From assembly GCA_937139565.1 (NCBI GenBank), contig CAKZQH010000021.1, positions 1 to 64,000 on the forward strand: a stretch of 64,000 bases of DNA. The letters run 5' to 3'. The stretch comes from an uncultured Nitrospiraceae bacterium (lineage in GTDB: Bacteria > Nitrospirota > Thermodesulfovibrionia > Thermodesulfovibrionales > Thermodesulfovibrionaceae). The notes under the pieces are model-generated. The model was not told the DNA's origin. It ran no database searches and saw nothing but the letters and a program-made list of their open reading frames with translations. The position numbers were made by a program, and so were the translations under genes. Numbering within the stretch: the stretch's first letter is position 1; each line of letters starts with the position of its first letter. This document shows positions 19,652-30,223 of the stretch, piece after piece.

Positions 19652-22600
19652 ACCAACCTCACTTGACAGTTTTTTATTTTGTTTATTTTTAAGTCAAAAT
19701 CCATGCAGGGTTCATAGGGACTGAGAATTTTAACACAACAGTCTCTAAAATTTAAACATATATAAAGGCCACCATTTCCGTTTATTTTTTCAGTTAGGCA
19801 TTTTCTTATCTCTTTAAGACTCTGATAGGCTAACTCCTCGTCGTCACAATCTACAATTATTTCGTATTTCATTTTTAATTCTGTCTCTATCAAAGGCGAT
19901 ATCTCTCTTGCCAAAAACTTGGTTGTGTCAGCAGATTTGAAAATAATGCCTTTAAGAAGAATGCTGTTTCTTTCTTTCAAAATCTCGCTATATTTTTTAA
20001 ATAGATCAGAGTAAATAACAACTTCTAACCTTCCTGTTTCATCCTCTATGGTAATGTAACCTGTAACTCCCTTTTCTTTTGCCTTGCTTTTTACTTCCTC
20101 AATAATTCCGGCAATACTTACCTCTTGAGACTCTTCTCCTCCATTGTCTAACTCTTCTTCTGCTATTTCAAAAATGTCAGCAATAGTGGTAATACCCCTT
20201 TTGTTCAAGGCAGTACGAAGAGGTTTTAAGGGATGTCCTGAAAGATAAAAACCAAGAGAGGCTTTTTCCTCGTTTAGAACTGTTTTATTGTCCCACTCTT
20301 GTATTTCTTCTTCATTTGAGAACAACGCACCCCTTGGTGCAGAGCCTTTATGAGAAATAAGCTCACTCATTGCTAAAGCTCTACCTCTGTTTGGTGGATA
20401 GGATGGATAAAGAGAATCAAAGGCACCAGCTTTGATGAGTGACTCAATAACCTTTTTATTCACCTTTCTTGTATCCACCCGAAGCATAAAATCTGTCATA
20501 GATTTGAATTTTCCTTTACTTCTTTCCTTAAGAATTGATTCTAAGGCTGCTCCTCCAACACCTTTAACAGCTTCAAGGCCAAAAAGAATAGAGGATCCAA
20601 TAACTGTAAAGGCTCGCTCCGACTCATTTATGTCTGGACCTTTTATTTCGATACCCCAGAATTTGCATTCGTTTATGAACTTTACAATTTTATTTGTGTC
20701 GCCCATTTCATTAGATAGGTTTGCGGCAAAAAATTCAACTGGATAATGGGCTTTTAAATAGGCAGTAATGTAAGATAGATAGGCATAAGCGGCAGAATGA
20801 GATTTATTAAATCCATATTCACCAAAGGCTGCCATTAAATTAAAGAGATTTTCAGCCTTTTCTTTTGGCACACCCCTTTGTACAGCACCCTTTACAAACT
20901 CCTCTTTAAGGCTTGCCATTAGCTCAGGAATCTTCTTGCCCATTGCTTTTCTTAGGACGTCTGCCTGTCCCATAGAAAATTGAGCAATCTTGTTTGCAAT
21001 TTTCATAACCTGCTCTTGATAGAGTATTACACCATAGGTTTCATCGAGAATTTCCTTAAGCTCAGGTAATTCGTACTCTACTGGAATGAGGCCCTTTTTT
21101 CTCCTGATAAAATCATCAACCATGCCACTTCCAAGAGGTCCTGGCCTGTAAAGAGCAACGAGAGCAATAAGGTCTTCAAATCTTTCAGGTTGCATTTTCT
21201 TAAGTATATCCCGCATCCCTCTACTTTCAAGCTGGAATATACCTGTTGTGTGTCCTGAAGACAAAAGCTCATAGGTTTCTTTATCATCAAGGGGAATTTT
21301 ATCTATATCTATTTCCTTCCCCTGCGTTCTCATGTATTTAAGCGTATCATCAATTACAGTTAGAGTTTTTAAACCGAGAAAATCAAATTTAAGAAGTCCT
21401 ATATCCTCTAATGCCTTCATGTCAAATTGACTTATAATGTTATCTTCTCCCGGATTTTTATAAAGAGGCATAAGGTCTTCAAGAGGCACAGGAGAAATTA
21501 CAATTCCTGCAGCATGCTGAGATGCATGCCTTGAAAGGCCTTCAAGTCTTAAAGCTATATCAATTAGTTGGCGCACAGAATTATCACCTTTATAAAGAGC
21601 CTGCAGCCTAGGCTCTAACTCTAAAGCCTGCTGCAAAGATGGGCATGCAAAGGGAATTAACTTGGCAATTTTATCTACTTCTGAATAAGGAATATTAAGA
21701 CCTCTGCCAACATCCCTTACAACAGCTCTTGCAGCCATTGTTCCAAAGGTAATTATGTGAGCAACCCTGTTTTTTCCATACTTTTCCTCCACATATCGAA
21801 TAACTTCCTCTCTTCGATCTTTACAGAAATCAACATCAATATCTGGCATACTAATTCTCTCTGGGTTGAGAAATCTTTCAAAGAGAAGTCCATATTTTAT
21901 AGGATCGATATCGGTTATTCTTAATGAATATGCAACAAGACTTCCAGCAGCCGATCCTCTTCCAGGGCCAACAGGAATTTTTCTCTTCTTAGCATAATTT
22001 ATGAAGTCCCAGACAATTAAAAAGTAAGATGAAAATCCCATTTCAGTTATTACTTTTAGTTCCCTATAGAGTCGCTCATTGTATTCCTCTGGTGGATTAC
22101 CATTGAATCTCTCATTTAGTCCTGCTATGGCAAGCTCCCTTAGATACTCTTCTTCAGTGTAACCAGCGGGCACATCATATTTAGGCAACTTGTATTCGCC
22201 AAGCGAGAAATCAAAGTTGCATTTATCAGCAATAATTAGAGTATTTTCTAATGCCTTTGGTATTTCCTTGAAGGCGCTATACATTTCTTCTGGAGATTTA
22301 AAATAGAATTCATCTGTTTGAAATTTAAGTCTTTTTTCGTCTTTTATGGTTTTTCCTGTTTGAATGCAGAGTAAAACCTCATGAGCCATTGCATCTGACC
22401 GATGTAGATAGTGACAATCATTGGTAGCAACAAATTCTATTTGGAGTTTTTTTCCTATATCGAGAAGTCCTCTATTTGCTATTACTTGCTCAGGAAGACT
22501 GTTTGATTGAAGCTCAAGGAAAAAGTTATCTCCAAAAATCTCTTTAAGCTTTTTTGCAGTGCTAATTGCCCTTTCCATGTTCTCATGCACAATATTGTAT

Positions 22601-23055
22601 GGTATCTCACCCTTTAGACAGCCTGAAAGAGCAATTAATCCTCTGCTATGTTCACCTAAAAGTTCCATATCAATTCTCGGCTTGTAATAAAAGCCTTCAA
22701 GATAGGAACGGGTTACCAGTCTAGTTAGGTTTTTGTAACCCTCTTCATTTTGTGCAAGTAAAGTAAGATGGAAAGAAGCTTCTTCAGGCATACCTGGATC
22801 TTTGTTTACCTTAGTTTTGTCAAATCTACTCTGTGGTGCCACATACACTTCACATCCAATAATCGGCTTTATTTCTGATTTTCGAGCTTTCTTAAAAAAT
22901 TCCACAGCTCCAAACATGTTTCCATGGTCAGTGATAGCCACTGCCGGCATTCCATATGCTTTAGCCTGACGAATCAATTCATCAATTCTAATTGCACCAT
23001 CAAGCAGGCTATATTCTGTATGAAGATGAAGATGGACAAACTGAGGTGTGCTCAT
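19648..23055 (-). CDS. dnaE: DNA polymerase III alpha subunit
   Basis: PHP domain [37 protein letters not shown]-fold C-terminus. Confidence 0.97.
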   Translation of the reverse strand: MSTPQFVHLHLHTEYSLLDGAIRIDELIRQAKAYGMPAVAITDHGNMFGAVEFFKKARKSEIKPIIGCEVYVAPQSRFDKTKVNKDPGMPEEASFHLTLLAQNEEGYKNLTRLVTRSYLEGFYYKPRIDMELLGEHSRGLIALSGCLKGEIPYNIVHENMERAISTAKKLKEIFGDNFFLELQSNSLPEQVIANRGLLDIGKKLQIEFVATNDCHYLHRSDAMAHEVLLCIQTGKTIKDEKRLKFQTDEFYFKSPEEMYSAFKEIPKALENTLIIADKCNFDFSLGEYKLPKYDVPAGYTEEEYLRELAIAGLNERFNGNPPEEYNERLYRELKVITEMGFSSYFLIVWDFINYAKKRKIPVGPGRGSAAGSLVAYSLRITDIDPIKYGLLFERFLNPERISMPDIDVDFCKDRREEVIRYVEEKYGKNRVAHIITFGTMAARAVVRDVGRGLNIPYSEVDKIAKLIPFACPSLQQALELEPRLQALYKGDNSVRQLIDIALRLEGLSRHASQHAAGIVISPVPLEDLMPLYKNPGEDNIISQFDMKALEDIGLLKFDFLGLKTLTVIDDTLKYMRTQGKEIDIDKIPLDDKETYELLSSGHTTGIFQLESRGMRDILKKMQPERFEDLIALVALYRPGPLGSGMVDDFIRRKKGLIPVEYELPELKEILDETYGVILYQEQVMKIANKIAQFSMGQADVLRKAMGKKIPELMASLKEEFVKGAVQRGVPKEKAENLFNLMAAFGEYGFNKSHSAAYAYLSYITAYLKAHYPVEFFAANLSNEMGDTNKIVKFINECKFWGIEIKGPDINESERAFTVIGSSILFGLEAVKGVGGAALESILKERSKGKFKSMTDFMLRVDTRKVNKKVIESLIKAGAFDSLYPSYPPNRGRALAMSELISHKGSAPRGALFSNEEEIQEWDNKTVLNEEKASLGFYLSGHPLKPLRTALNKRGITTIADIFEIAEEELDNGGEESQEVSIAGIIEEVKSKAKEKGVTGYITIEDETGRLEVVIYSDLFKKYSEILKERNSILLKGIIFKSADTTKFLAREISPLIETELKMKYEIIVDCDDEELAYQSLKEIRKCLTEKINGNGGLYICLNFRDCCVKILSPYEPCMDFDLKINKIKNCQVRLV

Positions 23056-23424
23056 ATTATGTAATGTTAAAATTTTAACCTAATCTAAGTCAATTTCTCG
23101 CCTTTCCTCAAAAAACCTCTTTAACATAGCATTCTTTCCTCATAATTGACAAAAGGCAACCATCTTTTAAAACCCACTGATATAACATCTAAATCTTCTC
23201 ACAAGAGATTATCACCCACCTTCATCACTAAGAACTTAAAAACCTTTGTAAATCAATAAGTTATTATCTACAGATTAGTCTTAGTGCCCTCTAAGCTATT
23301 TAAAACCATCTGATTCTCCTTTAACTGTCTATATTTTCTTCCTGCCCTGTTATCTCATGTGCGAATCTGATCATCTCTCTACGTTCCGCTCTATTTTTTC
23401 CAATTAGAACCTCTCCCCCTTTTC

Positions 23425-23923
23425 GTTATTGCGAGGAGCGTAAGCGACGAAGGGATCTCGTCTTTTCTCCTACTTGGACGAGATGAGATTCCTCACTTCG
23501 TTCGGAATGACGGTGGAGGAGGAGTCATTGCGAGCGTCAGCGAAGGGATCTCCTGACCACTCGCCTTGGCGAGAGACTGCTTCGGGGCATCGAGCCCCTC
23601 GCAGTGACAAGTGGAGTGTCATTGCGAGCGAAGCGAAGGGATCTCGTCGTTGCCTCTTCGCAGGCTTTACTTATAGACCCTGTCGGGATATGGAGCCCCT
23701 CGCAGTGACAGAATGAGACTGCCACGGCCACTTCGTGGCCTCGCAGTGACAAAAGAAGGATATCATTGCGAGGATTTTCCCTTCTGTCATTGCGAGGAGC
23801 GCAAGCGACGAAGCAATCTCATTCCGTTGGTCTTTGAGACTGCCTCTGCCACTCAGTGGCCTCGCAGTGACATGTGGGGGGTGTCAGAGACTGCTTCGCC
23901 TCATCGAGAGGCTCTCAGTGACA
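23425..23923. repeat. Cluster of long imperfect-palindrome dispersed repeats (TGTCATTGCGAG...CTCGCAGTGACA ends)
   Basis: Complete or partial units at about 23425-23510, 23524-23609, 23617-23710, 23713-23750, 23785-23872, 23881-23923; related units at 45915-46085. Confidence 0.9.
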
Positions 23924-24030
23924 CAATGCATATGCTATGTTCTCAGAGCCCTCCTTCCTGACTTTATTCTCTCACTCATAGGTCACTCTATCCTTTACCA
24001 ATCTCCACATTCATGTCATCTCTTAACCGT

Positions 24031-24304
24031 GATACCTTTATATTAGCAAGATTATACGTAGAATATTATGGATTAAAAGTGGAAATCAAGAAAGAGGAGA
24101 CATTTCTTTGATTCAGGTTTTGCCAGAGAGATTTTGATACTATTAAACAGAGTGAAAGAAAAATTGGCTTTAAAAAGTGGAAAAGTTATTAGACTATAAT
24201 TAGATGAGCAGGGAAGATATAAGTCTTTTAAATATTTAGTTTTTTTGAATAAAATACACCATAAATTGATGAAGTCAGAGGAAAGACAATATCCCTTTTA
24301 TTAA
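24031..24304 (+). pseudogene. Decayed coding remnant of unknown identity
   Basis: Protein-like reading DTFILARLYVEYYGLKVEIKKEETF / (frame change) / FDSGFAREILILLNRVKEKLALKSGKVIRL*LDEQGRYKSFKYLVFLNKIHHKLMKSEERQYPFY*, with a frame change and an internal TAA. Confidence 0.35.
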
Positions 24305-24376
24305 CTAATCTCGAAAATCAAATAATTTCGGCAATTCTATAGTAAGCTCCTTGATAAAATCAAATAATGTGAAGGA

Positions 24377-25705
24377 TTATTTTCTTTCAAGGGCAGTTGC
24401 TTTTTTCCTCTCGTTTGATGAACCTAAAGCCTTTATAGTCTCTAAAAGGTCTTCAGGTTCTGTTCCAATTTTTACAGGATTAACAGAGAGAATTCTCTCG
24501 ATATCTTGAATAGTCATATTGTCAAGAAACATATCTTCACTATCTCTAACTGTAACATCTGGCACGAGAATTATATCTCCAGGTTCTGTGTAAAGAGCAA
24601 GCCCTTTTATTATATCTTCTCCTGTTAAGAGGCCAGTTACTGTTACTCCTTCACCAAAAAGATTATTCTTTATCGGATAGAGATCTATAGCGATGCCTTT
24701 TTCTTTCAATTTTTCGACAAATTGAAGCAAATAGGGGTAAAAAGACACTCCTGTGAATGCAATGAAACGCCTTTTTGTTTTAATGGATGGGATATCTAAT
24801 TTCATGGCCTTGTATAAAAAAAGTGGCACCAATCCAACACCATTTTCAATCTGAGGAAATTCATCATAAGTTCGAATGGGTGGGAAGGGTTTCTCACACC
24901 GAATATAAAATTCATCGGCAAGGTAAACAAAGGAGATTCCATGCTTTCTTCGAAATCTTTTCTGAAGAGGTTCAACTATCTTTATAGTTTCTTCAGCCTT
25001 ATAAGGTGTAACAGGTTTAAGTCCGTTTTTGTGATACTTTGTAAGCCCCACAGGCACTATGGCAAGGGAAGATACATAGGGATAAAACTTATAGAGCTCT
25101 AAAATTGTCTTCTCTAAAACATCGCCGTCATTATACTCAGGACATAAAACCACCTGGGTGTGCATTCTTATCTTCATCTTTGCAAGCTTTTTTAGTTCAT
25201 GAAGTATTGGTGGTGCATCGTAGTTTCCAAGTAGAGTGTTTCTTATCTCAGTATCCACTGCATGAACAGAGACATACAGAGGACTTAAATGCATTTTTTT
25301 TATTCTGTCATAATCATTTGAAGTTAAGTTTGTAAGGGTAATATAGTTTCCATAAAGAAAACTTGCTCTGTAGTCTTCGTCTTTTATATAGAGCGATTTC
25401 CTTAACCCCTTAGGCAGTTGCTCAACAAAGCAAAAAAGACATTTGTTTTTACATCTCCGAATAATAAAAGGTTCAACCTCTATTCCTAAGGAAGTGTTGT
25501 CTCTTAAAATTTGAAAATTTAATCTTTCTTCGCCTCTTAGGACAAATATGTTTAGATATTCTGTGTCAGAGTGAAACATTATATCTAATGCGTCTTTTAC
25601 ATAATGCCCGTTTATTGATATAACTCTGTCACCCTCTTTAATACCTGCCTTAAAAGCAGCACTGTGAGGAAAGACTTTTTGTATTTTTACTCCCCTTCTA
25701 TTCAT
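24377..25705 (-). CDS. DUF512 family protein (PDZ + radical SAM-like)
   Basis: N-terminal PDZ (SAAFKAGIKEGDRVISINGHYV), RRCKNKCLFCFVEQLPKGLR cysteine motif. Confidence 0.9.
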   Translation of the reverse strand: MNRRGVKIQKVFPHSAAFKAGIKEGDRVISINGHYVKDALDIMFHSDTEYLNIFVLRGEERLNFQILRDNTSLGIEVEPFIIRRCKNKCLFCFVEQLPKGLRKSLYIKDEDYRASFLYGNYITLTNLTSNDYDRIKKMHLSPLYVSVHAVDTEIRNTLLGNYDAPPILHELKKLAKMKIRMHTQVVLCPEYNDGDVLEKTILELYKFYPYVSSLAIVPVGLTKYHKNGLKPVTPYKAEETIKIVEPLQKRFRRKHGISFVYLADEFYIRCEKPFPPIRTYDEFPQIENGVGLVPLFLYKAMKLDIPSIKTKRRFIAFTGVSFYPYLLQFVEKLKEKGIAIDLYPIKNNLFGEGVTVTGLLTGEDIIKGLALYTEPGDIILVPDVTVRDSEDMFLDNMTIQDIERILSVNPVKIGTEPEDLLETIKALGSSNERKKATALERK

Positions 25706-26231
25706 CGCTAAAACGAATAATAAGGTACTGAACCAATGAAATAATCGATAAAAAAGAGACTAAGTAGTAACCCAAAGGTGGCACCTGAGGCACAGAGAAA
25801 TTTATAGAAAAAAGAATATAGCCAAATATGATAACCTGCGAAGCACTACTAATTTTACCAAGCATTGTAGGTTTGCTTATCTTCTTCTTTGTAAGATATG
25901 TTTCAACCCAGCCAATAGCTACAAGCATATCTCTCGTAAGTACCAGAAGAATAAACCATCTTGGAGCTAATTCATGGATATAAAAGGAAACCATAACACT
26001 AAGAAGAAGCATCTTGTCTGCCAATGGATCAAGAAATATTCCTATCTTTGAAGTCTGATTAAACTTACGAGCAATTAATCCATCAAGACCATCTGTTATA
26101 CCGGCAAAAATTACGATTTTTAAGGCTATTGAATAATCCTTTGAATTCATGGCAAAGAGAAAAAAAGGAACCAGAAGAATTCTTAAAAAAGTAAGCGCAT
26201 TTGGAATAGTGAGTACCCTATTAGTTATCAT
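25698..26231 (-). CDS. pgsA: CDP-diacylglycerol--glycerol-3-phosphate 3-phosphatidyltransferase
   Basis: CDP-alcohol phosphotransferase motif ITDGLDGLIARKFNQTSKIGIFLDPLADK. Confidence 0.92.
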   Translation of the reverse strand: MITNRVLTIPNALTFLRILLVPFFLFAMNSKDYSIALKIVIFAGITDGLDGLIARKFNQTSKIGIFLDPLADKMLLLSVMVSFYIHELAPRWFILLVLTRDMLVAIGWVETYLTKKKISKPTMLGKISSASQVIIFGYILFSINFSVPQVPPLGYYLVSFLSIISLVQYLIIRFSDE

Positions 26232-26237
26232 AAAACC

Positions 26238-27275
26238 TTATGGGATGTTATATGGAATTGGAAGATTGCCATTAATAAAACCTCTTGCATACTTTTTCTC
26301 AGCAGCAAAATCAAAGGTCTCGCAAATATTTAATGCCTCTTTGAAATGGAACTTTGCTAAAGCCTTTCTCTTCTTCATATACATAATCATTCCCTTTAGA
26401 AGCCTGCAGTAGGCCTTTCCTCGTATATCTTCACATTTTTTGAAGTTGTTCTCTGCTTTTTTTATGTATCTCTCAGCATTTCTAAAGCTTACCATGGAGT
26501 CATTTTCCTTATTTTTTATGATCTCTAACATTGCCATGCTCCATAGAGTATAGGATGAACTTACTATATCGCCAATATCTCCATAAATTTCAAGAGCCCT
26601 TTTAAAATTTTGCTCTGCACTAATAAAATCACCTTTCATTCTATAAGCATTACCAATTCCACAAAATGAATAGGCTTCTCCGAATTTATCGCCTATTTCT
26701 CTAAATATTTCATTTGCCTTTTTATAAAAATCCATAGACTGGTCATAATTTCCATAAATCCTGTTGCTTCCTCCTAATCCACAATAGGTATAACCAACGG
26801 CTTTCTTGTCCTTGAATTTTCTAAAATAGGATAATGCCTTAGAGAAAGCTTCTATGGATTTTTTCCCTCTTCCTCCAAATCGCCACGCTGCGCCCTCAGC
26901 CCAATAGGTAAAGGCTATGCCCTTTTTATCTTTATTTTTTTCATAAATTTTTCTTACCTTTTTTATTATTTCTAATGCCTCTTTCCACTTACCCACTCCT
27001 TTTTTCGTAAGAGCAAGTCCTATTAAAGCATCACAATAGTCAAGTTCACTGTTTAAAGCCATGGCCATCTCAGATGCTTCTAAATAAAGACTCTCTGCCT
27101 TTCTAAACTGCCCTAGAATTCTCTTTAAGTCTGCTATTGCCATAAGAGAATCGAGAATTAGAGGAGCATCCATTTTCTTTAATGAAGCTTTATAGATTTT
27201 CTGCCATAATTTAGCAGACTCTTTAAAATCTCCAACTTCTCTGAATTTTTCAGCTTTTGTGATAAGTGCCTTCAT
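26238..27275 (-). CDS. Tetratricopeptide repeat protein
   Basis: Multiple TPR units (YTYCGLGGSNRIYGNYDQSMDFYKKANEIFREIGD etc.). Confidence 0.85.
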   Translation of the reverse strand: MKALITKAEKFREVGDFKESAKLWQKIYKASLKKMDAPLILDSLMAIADLKRILGQFRKAESLYLEASEMAMALNSELDYCDALIGLALTKKGVGKWKEALEIIKKVRKIYEKNKDKKGIAFTYWAEGAAWRFGGRGKKSIEAFSKALSYFRKFKDKKAVGYTYCGLGGSNRIYGNYDQSMDFYKKANEIFREIGDKFGEAYSFCGIGNAYRMKGDFISAEQNFKRALEIYGDIGDIVSSSYTLWSMAMLEIIKNKENDSMVSFRNAERYIKKAENNFKKCEDIRGKAYCRLLKGMIMYMKKRKALAKFHFKEALNICETFDFAAEKKYARGFINGNLPIPYNIP

Positions 27276-27925
27276 TTAAGTTCTTTTCTTAACCTTTTCA
27301 TAAATTTTTTATAATCTTCCTGTCCAAAAAACTCAGAACCCATTACTAAAATATCCGCACCAGCTTTAACTATTTCTCGGGCATTTTCCAATTTTACACC
27401 ACCGTCAATCTCTATCATAGCCTTTGATTTCTTTGAAAGAAGCATCTTCTTAGCCCTTCTAATTTTATCCATACAAAAGGGTATAAATTTCTGTCCTCCA
27501 AACCCCGGATTTACTGTCATAATTAGAAGTAAATCAATATCCAAAATTATCTCCTCCACAAGGGAAAGAGAAGTGGCAGGATTAAGGGATACTCCAGCCT
27601 TTATACCTAACTCTTTTATCCTTCCTATAGTCCTGTGTAGGTGAGCAGAAGCCTCGATATGGACAGTTAAGAAATCTGCACCAGCTTTAACGAAATCTTC
27701 TATATATCTTTCAGGATTAATAATCATTAGATGAACATCAAGGGGTAGATCGGTTATTCTTCTTATTGCCTCTACTATCAATGGACCCACAGTAATATTT
27801 GGAACATATACTCCATCCATAACATCTATATGGATTATGTCTGCTCCAGCTTCCTCAGCAAGTTTAATATCTTCAGCAAGTCTGCAAAAATCAGCAGAAA
27901 GTATTGATGGTGCAATTAATGTCAA
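27272..27925 (-). CDS. rpe: Ribulose-phosphate 3-epimerase
   Basis: APSILSADFCRL, HIDVMDGVYVPNITVGP, MTVNPGFGGQKFI. Confidence 0.97.
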   Translation of the reverse strand: MTLIAPSILSADFCRLAEDIKLAEEAGADIIHIDVMDGVYVPNITVGPLIVEAIRRITDLPLDVHLMIINPERYIEDFVKAGADFLTVHIEASAHLHRTIGRIKELGIKAGVSLNPATSLSLVEEIILDIDLLLIMTVNPGFGGQKFIPFCMDKIRRAKKMLLSKKSKAMIEIDGGVKLENAREIVKAGADILVMGSEFFGQEDYKKFMKRLRKELK

Positions 27926-27927
27926 CT

Positions 27928-28419
27928 TTATTCCTCCTTTTCACCTAAACTTACCAATAATCTGATTGATTTTCCTCCTTCATCTGGTTCAGGTCTTTGA
28001 GCAATAACAGTGTTTTTTTCGTATTTTTTCGAGTGAATAAAGATTACTCTCTCAATGGGAATTCCTTTTTCAACTAAAATCTTTTCTGCCTCCTCTAAGG
28101 AAAGTCCCACAACATCAGGCAAAACAGGGAACCTAACTCCTTTACTAACAATAACTCCGATTTCACGGCCTTTTTTTACTTTAGTATCTGGTGGAATAGT
28201 TTGCTTTGAGATTGTTCCTAAGGGAAAATCCGAATATTCTTCGCCGTCTATTCTCATGTAGAGCCCTCTTTCTTTAAGTATCTGATTTGCTTGGACTATA
28301 TCTTTACCTCTTAAATCCGGAATCTCTGTGGTGCCACTTGAAACAAAAATGGATAGAAACAAATATCCAGATAAAAATCCTCCTATTATAACAGCAAATA
28401 TATATAAAATCTTTTTCAT
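27928..28419 (-). CDS. Membrane-anchored PASTA-domain protein without kinase domain
   Basis: N-terminal TM, then PDLRGKDIVQANQILKERGL and PDVVGLSLEEAEKILVEKGI PASTA repeats. Confidence 0.88.
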   Translation of the reverse strand: MKKILYIFAVIIGGFLSGYLFLSIFVSSGTTEIPDLRGKDIVQANQILKERGLYMRIDGEEYSDFPLGTISKQTIPPDTKVKKGREIGVIVSKGVRFPVLPDVVGLSLEEAEKILVEKGIPIERVIFIHSKKYEKNTVIAQRPEPDEGGKSIRLLVSLGEKEE

Positions 28420-29711
28420 ACTCTCTTTAAAAGCTTAGCAAAAAAAAATCCATCCATTCCATCTTTATGAGGATAAGTACGAAATATTTCTATACTACAA
28501 AATTGAAAATGCTTCTGTAAAAAATCATCTATCACTTTTTCACCCTCTTCTGGTTCTGTGGAACATACAGAATAAAGCAAAATACCTCCTTCGGATACAA
28601 AATTAGATATCTTATGTAGCATTTCTCTCTGAAGTTTCGATAGTCTTTCTATCTCTGCCTCCTCTACCCTGTATCTAACATCAGGATTTCTCCGTATAAC
28701 CCCTAAAGATGAGCAAGGAGCATCAAGAAGAACTCTATCAAATAGATGAGGTGGTTGAAATTTAAATATATCTTTAAATTGTGGCTCAATCTTCACATTA
28801 GGTAAGAATTTTCTAACTCTGTCTATATTTTCAAGCAGAATCTTAAATCTTTTCATGTTATTTTCAAGGCAAAGTATTTTCCCTTTTTTCATAAGAGCTG
28901 CTGTTAAAAGAGTTTTCCCTCCAGGACTTGCACAAGCATCAAGTACTGTTAAATCTTCTTTGGGCTCTAAAAGAAAACAAGCAAGTTGACTACCTTCATC
29001 CTGAACAACCCAAAAAAAGGGAGCTTTCTTAAGAGTTTCTATAATTTCATGTCCCTGGCCCTCTATCATTAATCCAGAGGATACATGTCTTGAAGGATTT
29101 ACCACAAATCCTTTTTTTTCAAAATAATCGGCAATCATATCCCTTTCTTCAGGCTTTACTCCAATACAAAAGGGCGGTTTTTCGTTGTTTGCCTTAAGAA
29201 GAGCCTCTAATTCTTCAGGAGAGAATCTCGACTGCCATCGCCTTATTAGCCATTCTGGATGGGAATAGGCTATTTGAAGATTTGGAGGCTTGATTCTTTC
29301 CCTAATTTCTTGGAGACTTGCTCCTTCGAATTTTCTTAAAAAATTTCTAAGAATAGCATTTACTACTGCTGGCCTTCCTTTAAATGTTTTCTCAATATTT
29401 ACCCCTTCATTAATTGCTGCATAGGCAGGTATATTTAGAAAAAGGATTTGATAGATACAACATCGTAAATTGTTAATAGTGAGCGAAGAAAGAGTTTCTT
29501 TTCTCTTAAAGAATTCTTCCAAAAGAAAATCAAGGTAATATAAATTTCTTAAAACTCCATAAACTATTTCAATGAGAAATGCCCTATCAGAATTTTTAAA
29601 AAGATTAAGAATCCTATCTGTTAGGGTATATTTAAGAGGTTTTTTCTTACCTAAAACTACATTTAAAACTTCTACTGCAACTTTTCGTGGATTTTCTCTT
29701 TTGTGAACCAT
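28416..29711 (-). CDS. rsmB: 16S rRNA (cytosine(967)-C(5))-methyltransferase
   Basis: NusB-like N-terminus; LDACASPGGKTLLTA; DAPCSSLGVIRRNPDVR. Confidence 0.93.
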   Translation of the reverse strand: MVHKRENPRKVAVEVLNVVLGKKKPLKYTLTDRILNLFKNSDRAFLIEIVYGVLRNLYYLDFLLEEFFKRKETLSSLTINNLRCCIYQILFLNIPAYAAINEGVNIEKTFKGRPAVVNAILRNFLRKFEGASLQEIRERIKPPNLQIAYSHPEWLIRRWQSRFSPEELEALLKANNEKPPFCIGVKPEERDMIADYFEKKGFVVNPSRHVSSGLMIEGQGHEIIETLKKAPFFWVVQDEGSQLACFLLEPKEDLTVLDACASPGGKTLLTAALMKKGKILCLENNMKRFKILLENIDRVRKFLPNVKIEPQFKDIFKFQPPHLFDRVLLDAPCSSLGVIRRNPDVRYRVEEAEIERLSKLQREMLHKISNFVSEGGILLYSVCSTEPEEGEKVIDDFLQKHFQFCSIEIFRTYPHKDGMDGFFFAKLLKRV

Positions 29712-30223
29712 CCAATAGCATCCTCAACTTTCTGCAAATTTACTGTGGTATCAACACATGGACCAAAGGGCCTTTCATTTAAAATCCCTATCACAGGAAT
29801 TGGATAGGTATCAACTATTCCACTTGAAAGGTCCCTTTCGCAAGCAACTGCAACAATGGCATCGGGTCTAACCTCTTTCACAACCTTGCGGGCAATTGTT
29901 CCACCCGTTGCAATAGAAATGCACACCCCCCTTTTTTCCGCAAGAGATATAAGTTCAGCTATTTTACAATTTCCACATCTACGGCATCTGAAAACATCGA
30001 AGGTAAGTCTTATGTCACATTTAGAGTTTTGTATGCAATGAGGCAGCAAAAGAAGAATTTTTTTTACCTCTTTGTTCTCCTTCATAACTAAATAGTTATT
30101 AAGCTTTACAATATAGGCTTGCAACGAGGATTTCTTTGATTTAACAAAAGCTCCAATTAGCATAAGAGTAGGATAAAAAACCTTTAGTACAAAACCTCTA
30201 AGAAAATGAGTCCAGACCTTCAT
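29672..30223 (-). CDS. DUF116 family protein
   Basis: LLLPHCIQNSKCDIRL...CRRCGNCKIAELISLAEKRGV; overlaps rsmB and fmt, a common arrangement. Confidence 0.88.
   Translation of the reverse strand: MKVWTHFLRGFVLKVFYPTLMLIGAFVKSKKSSLQAYIVKLNNYLVMKENKEVKKILLLLPHCIQNSKCDIRLTFDVFRCRRCGNCKIAELISLAEKRGVCISIATGGTIARKVVKEVRPDAIVAVACERDLSSGIVDTYPIPVIGILNERPFGPCVDTTVNLQKVEDAIGWFTKEKIHEKLQ

Noticed and set aside
23346-23412. Minus-strand NRAERREMIRF... reading resembling the MNQAREAERREMSED reading at 71..118
   Set aside because: The similarity is short and based on Arg/Glu-rich codons. It could be a shared remnant, but there is too little to call.
23474-24046. ORFs 23474..23716, 23537..23752, 23713..23961 and 23834..24046
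   Set aside because: They are translations of the palindromic repeat array in several frames and have no protein-like signature.
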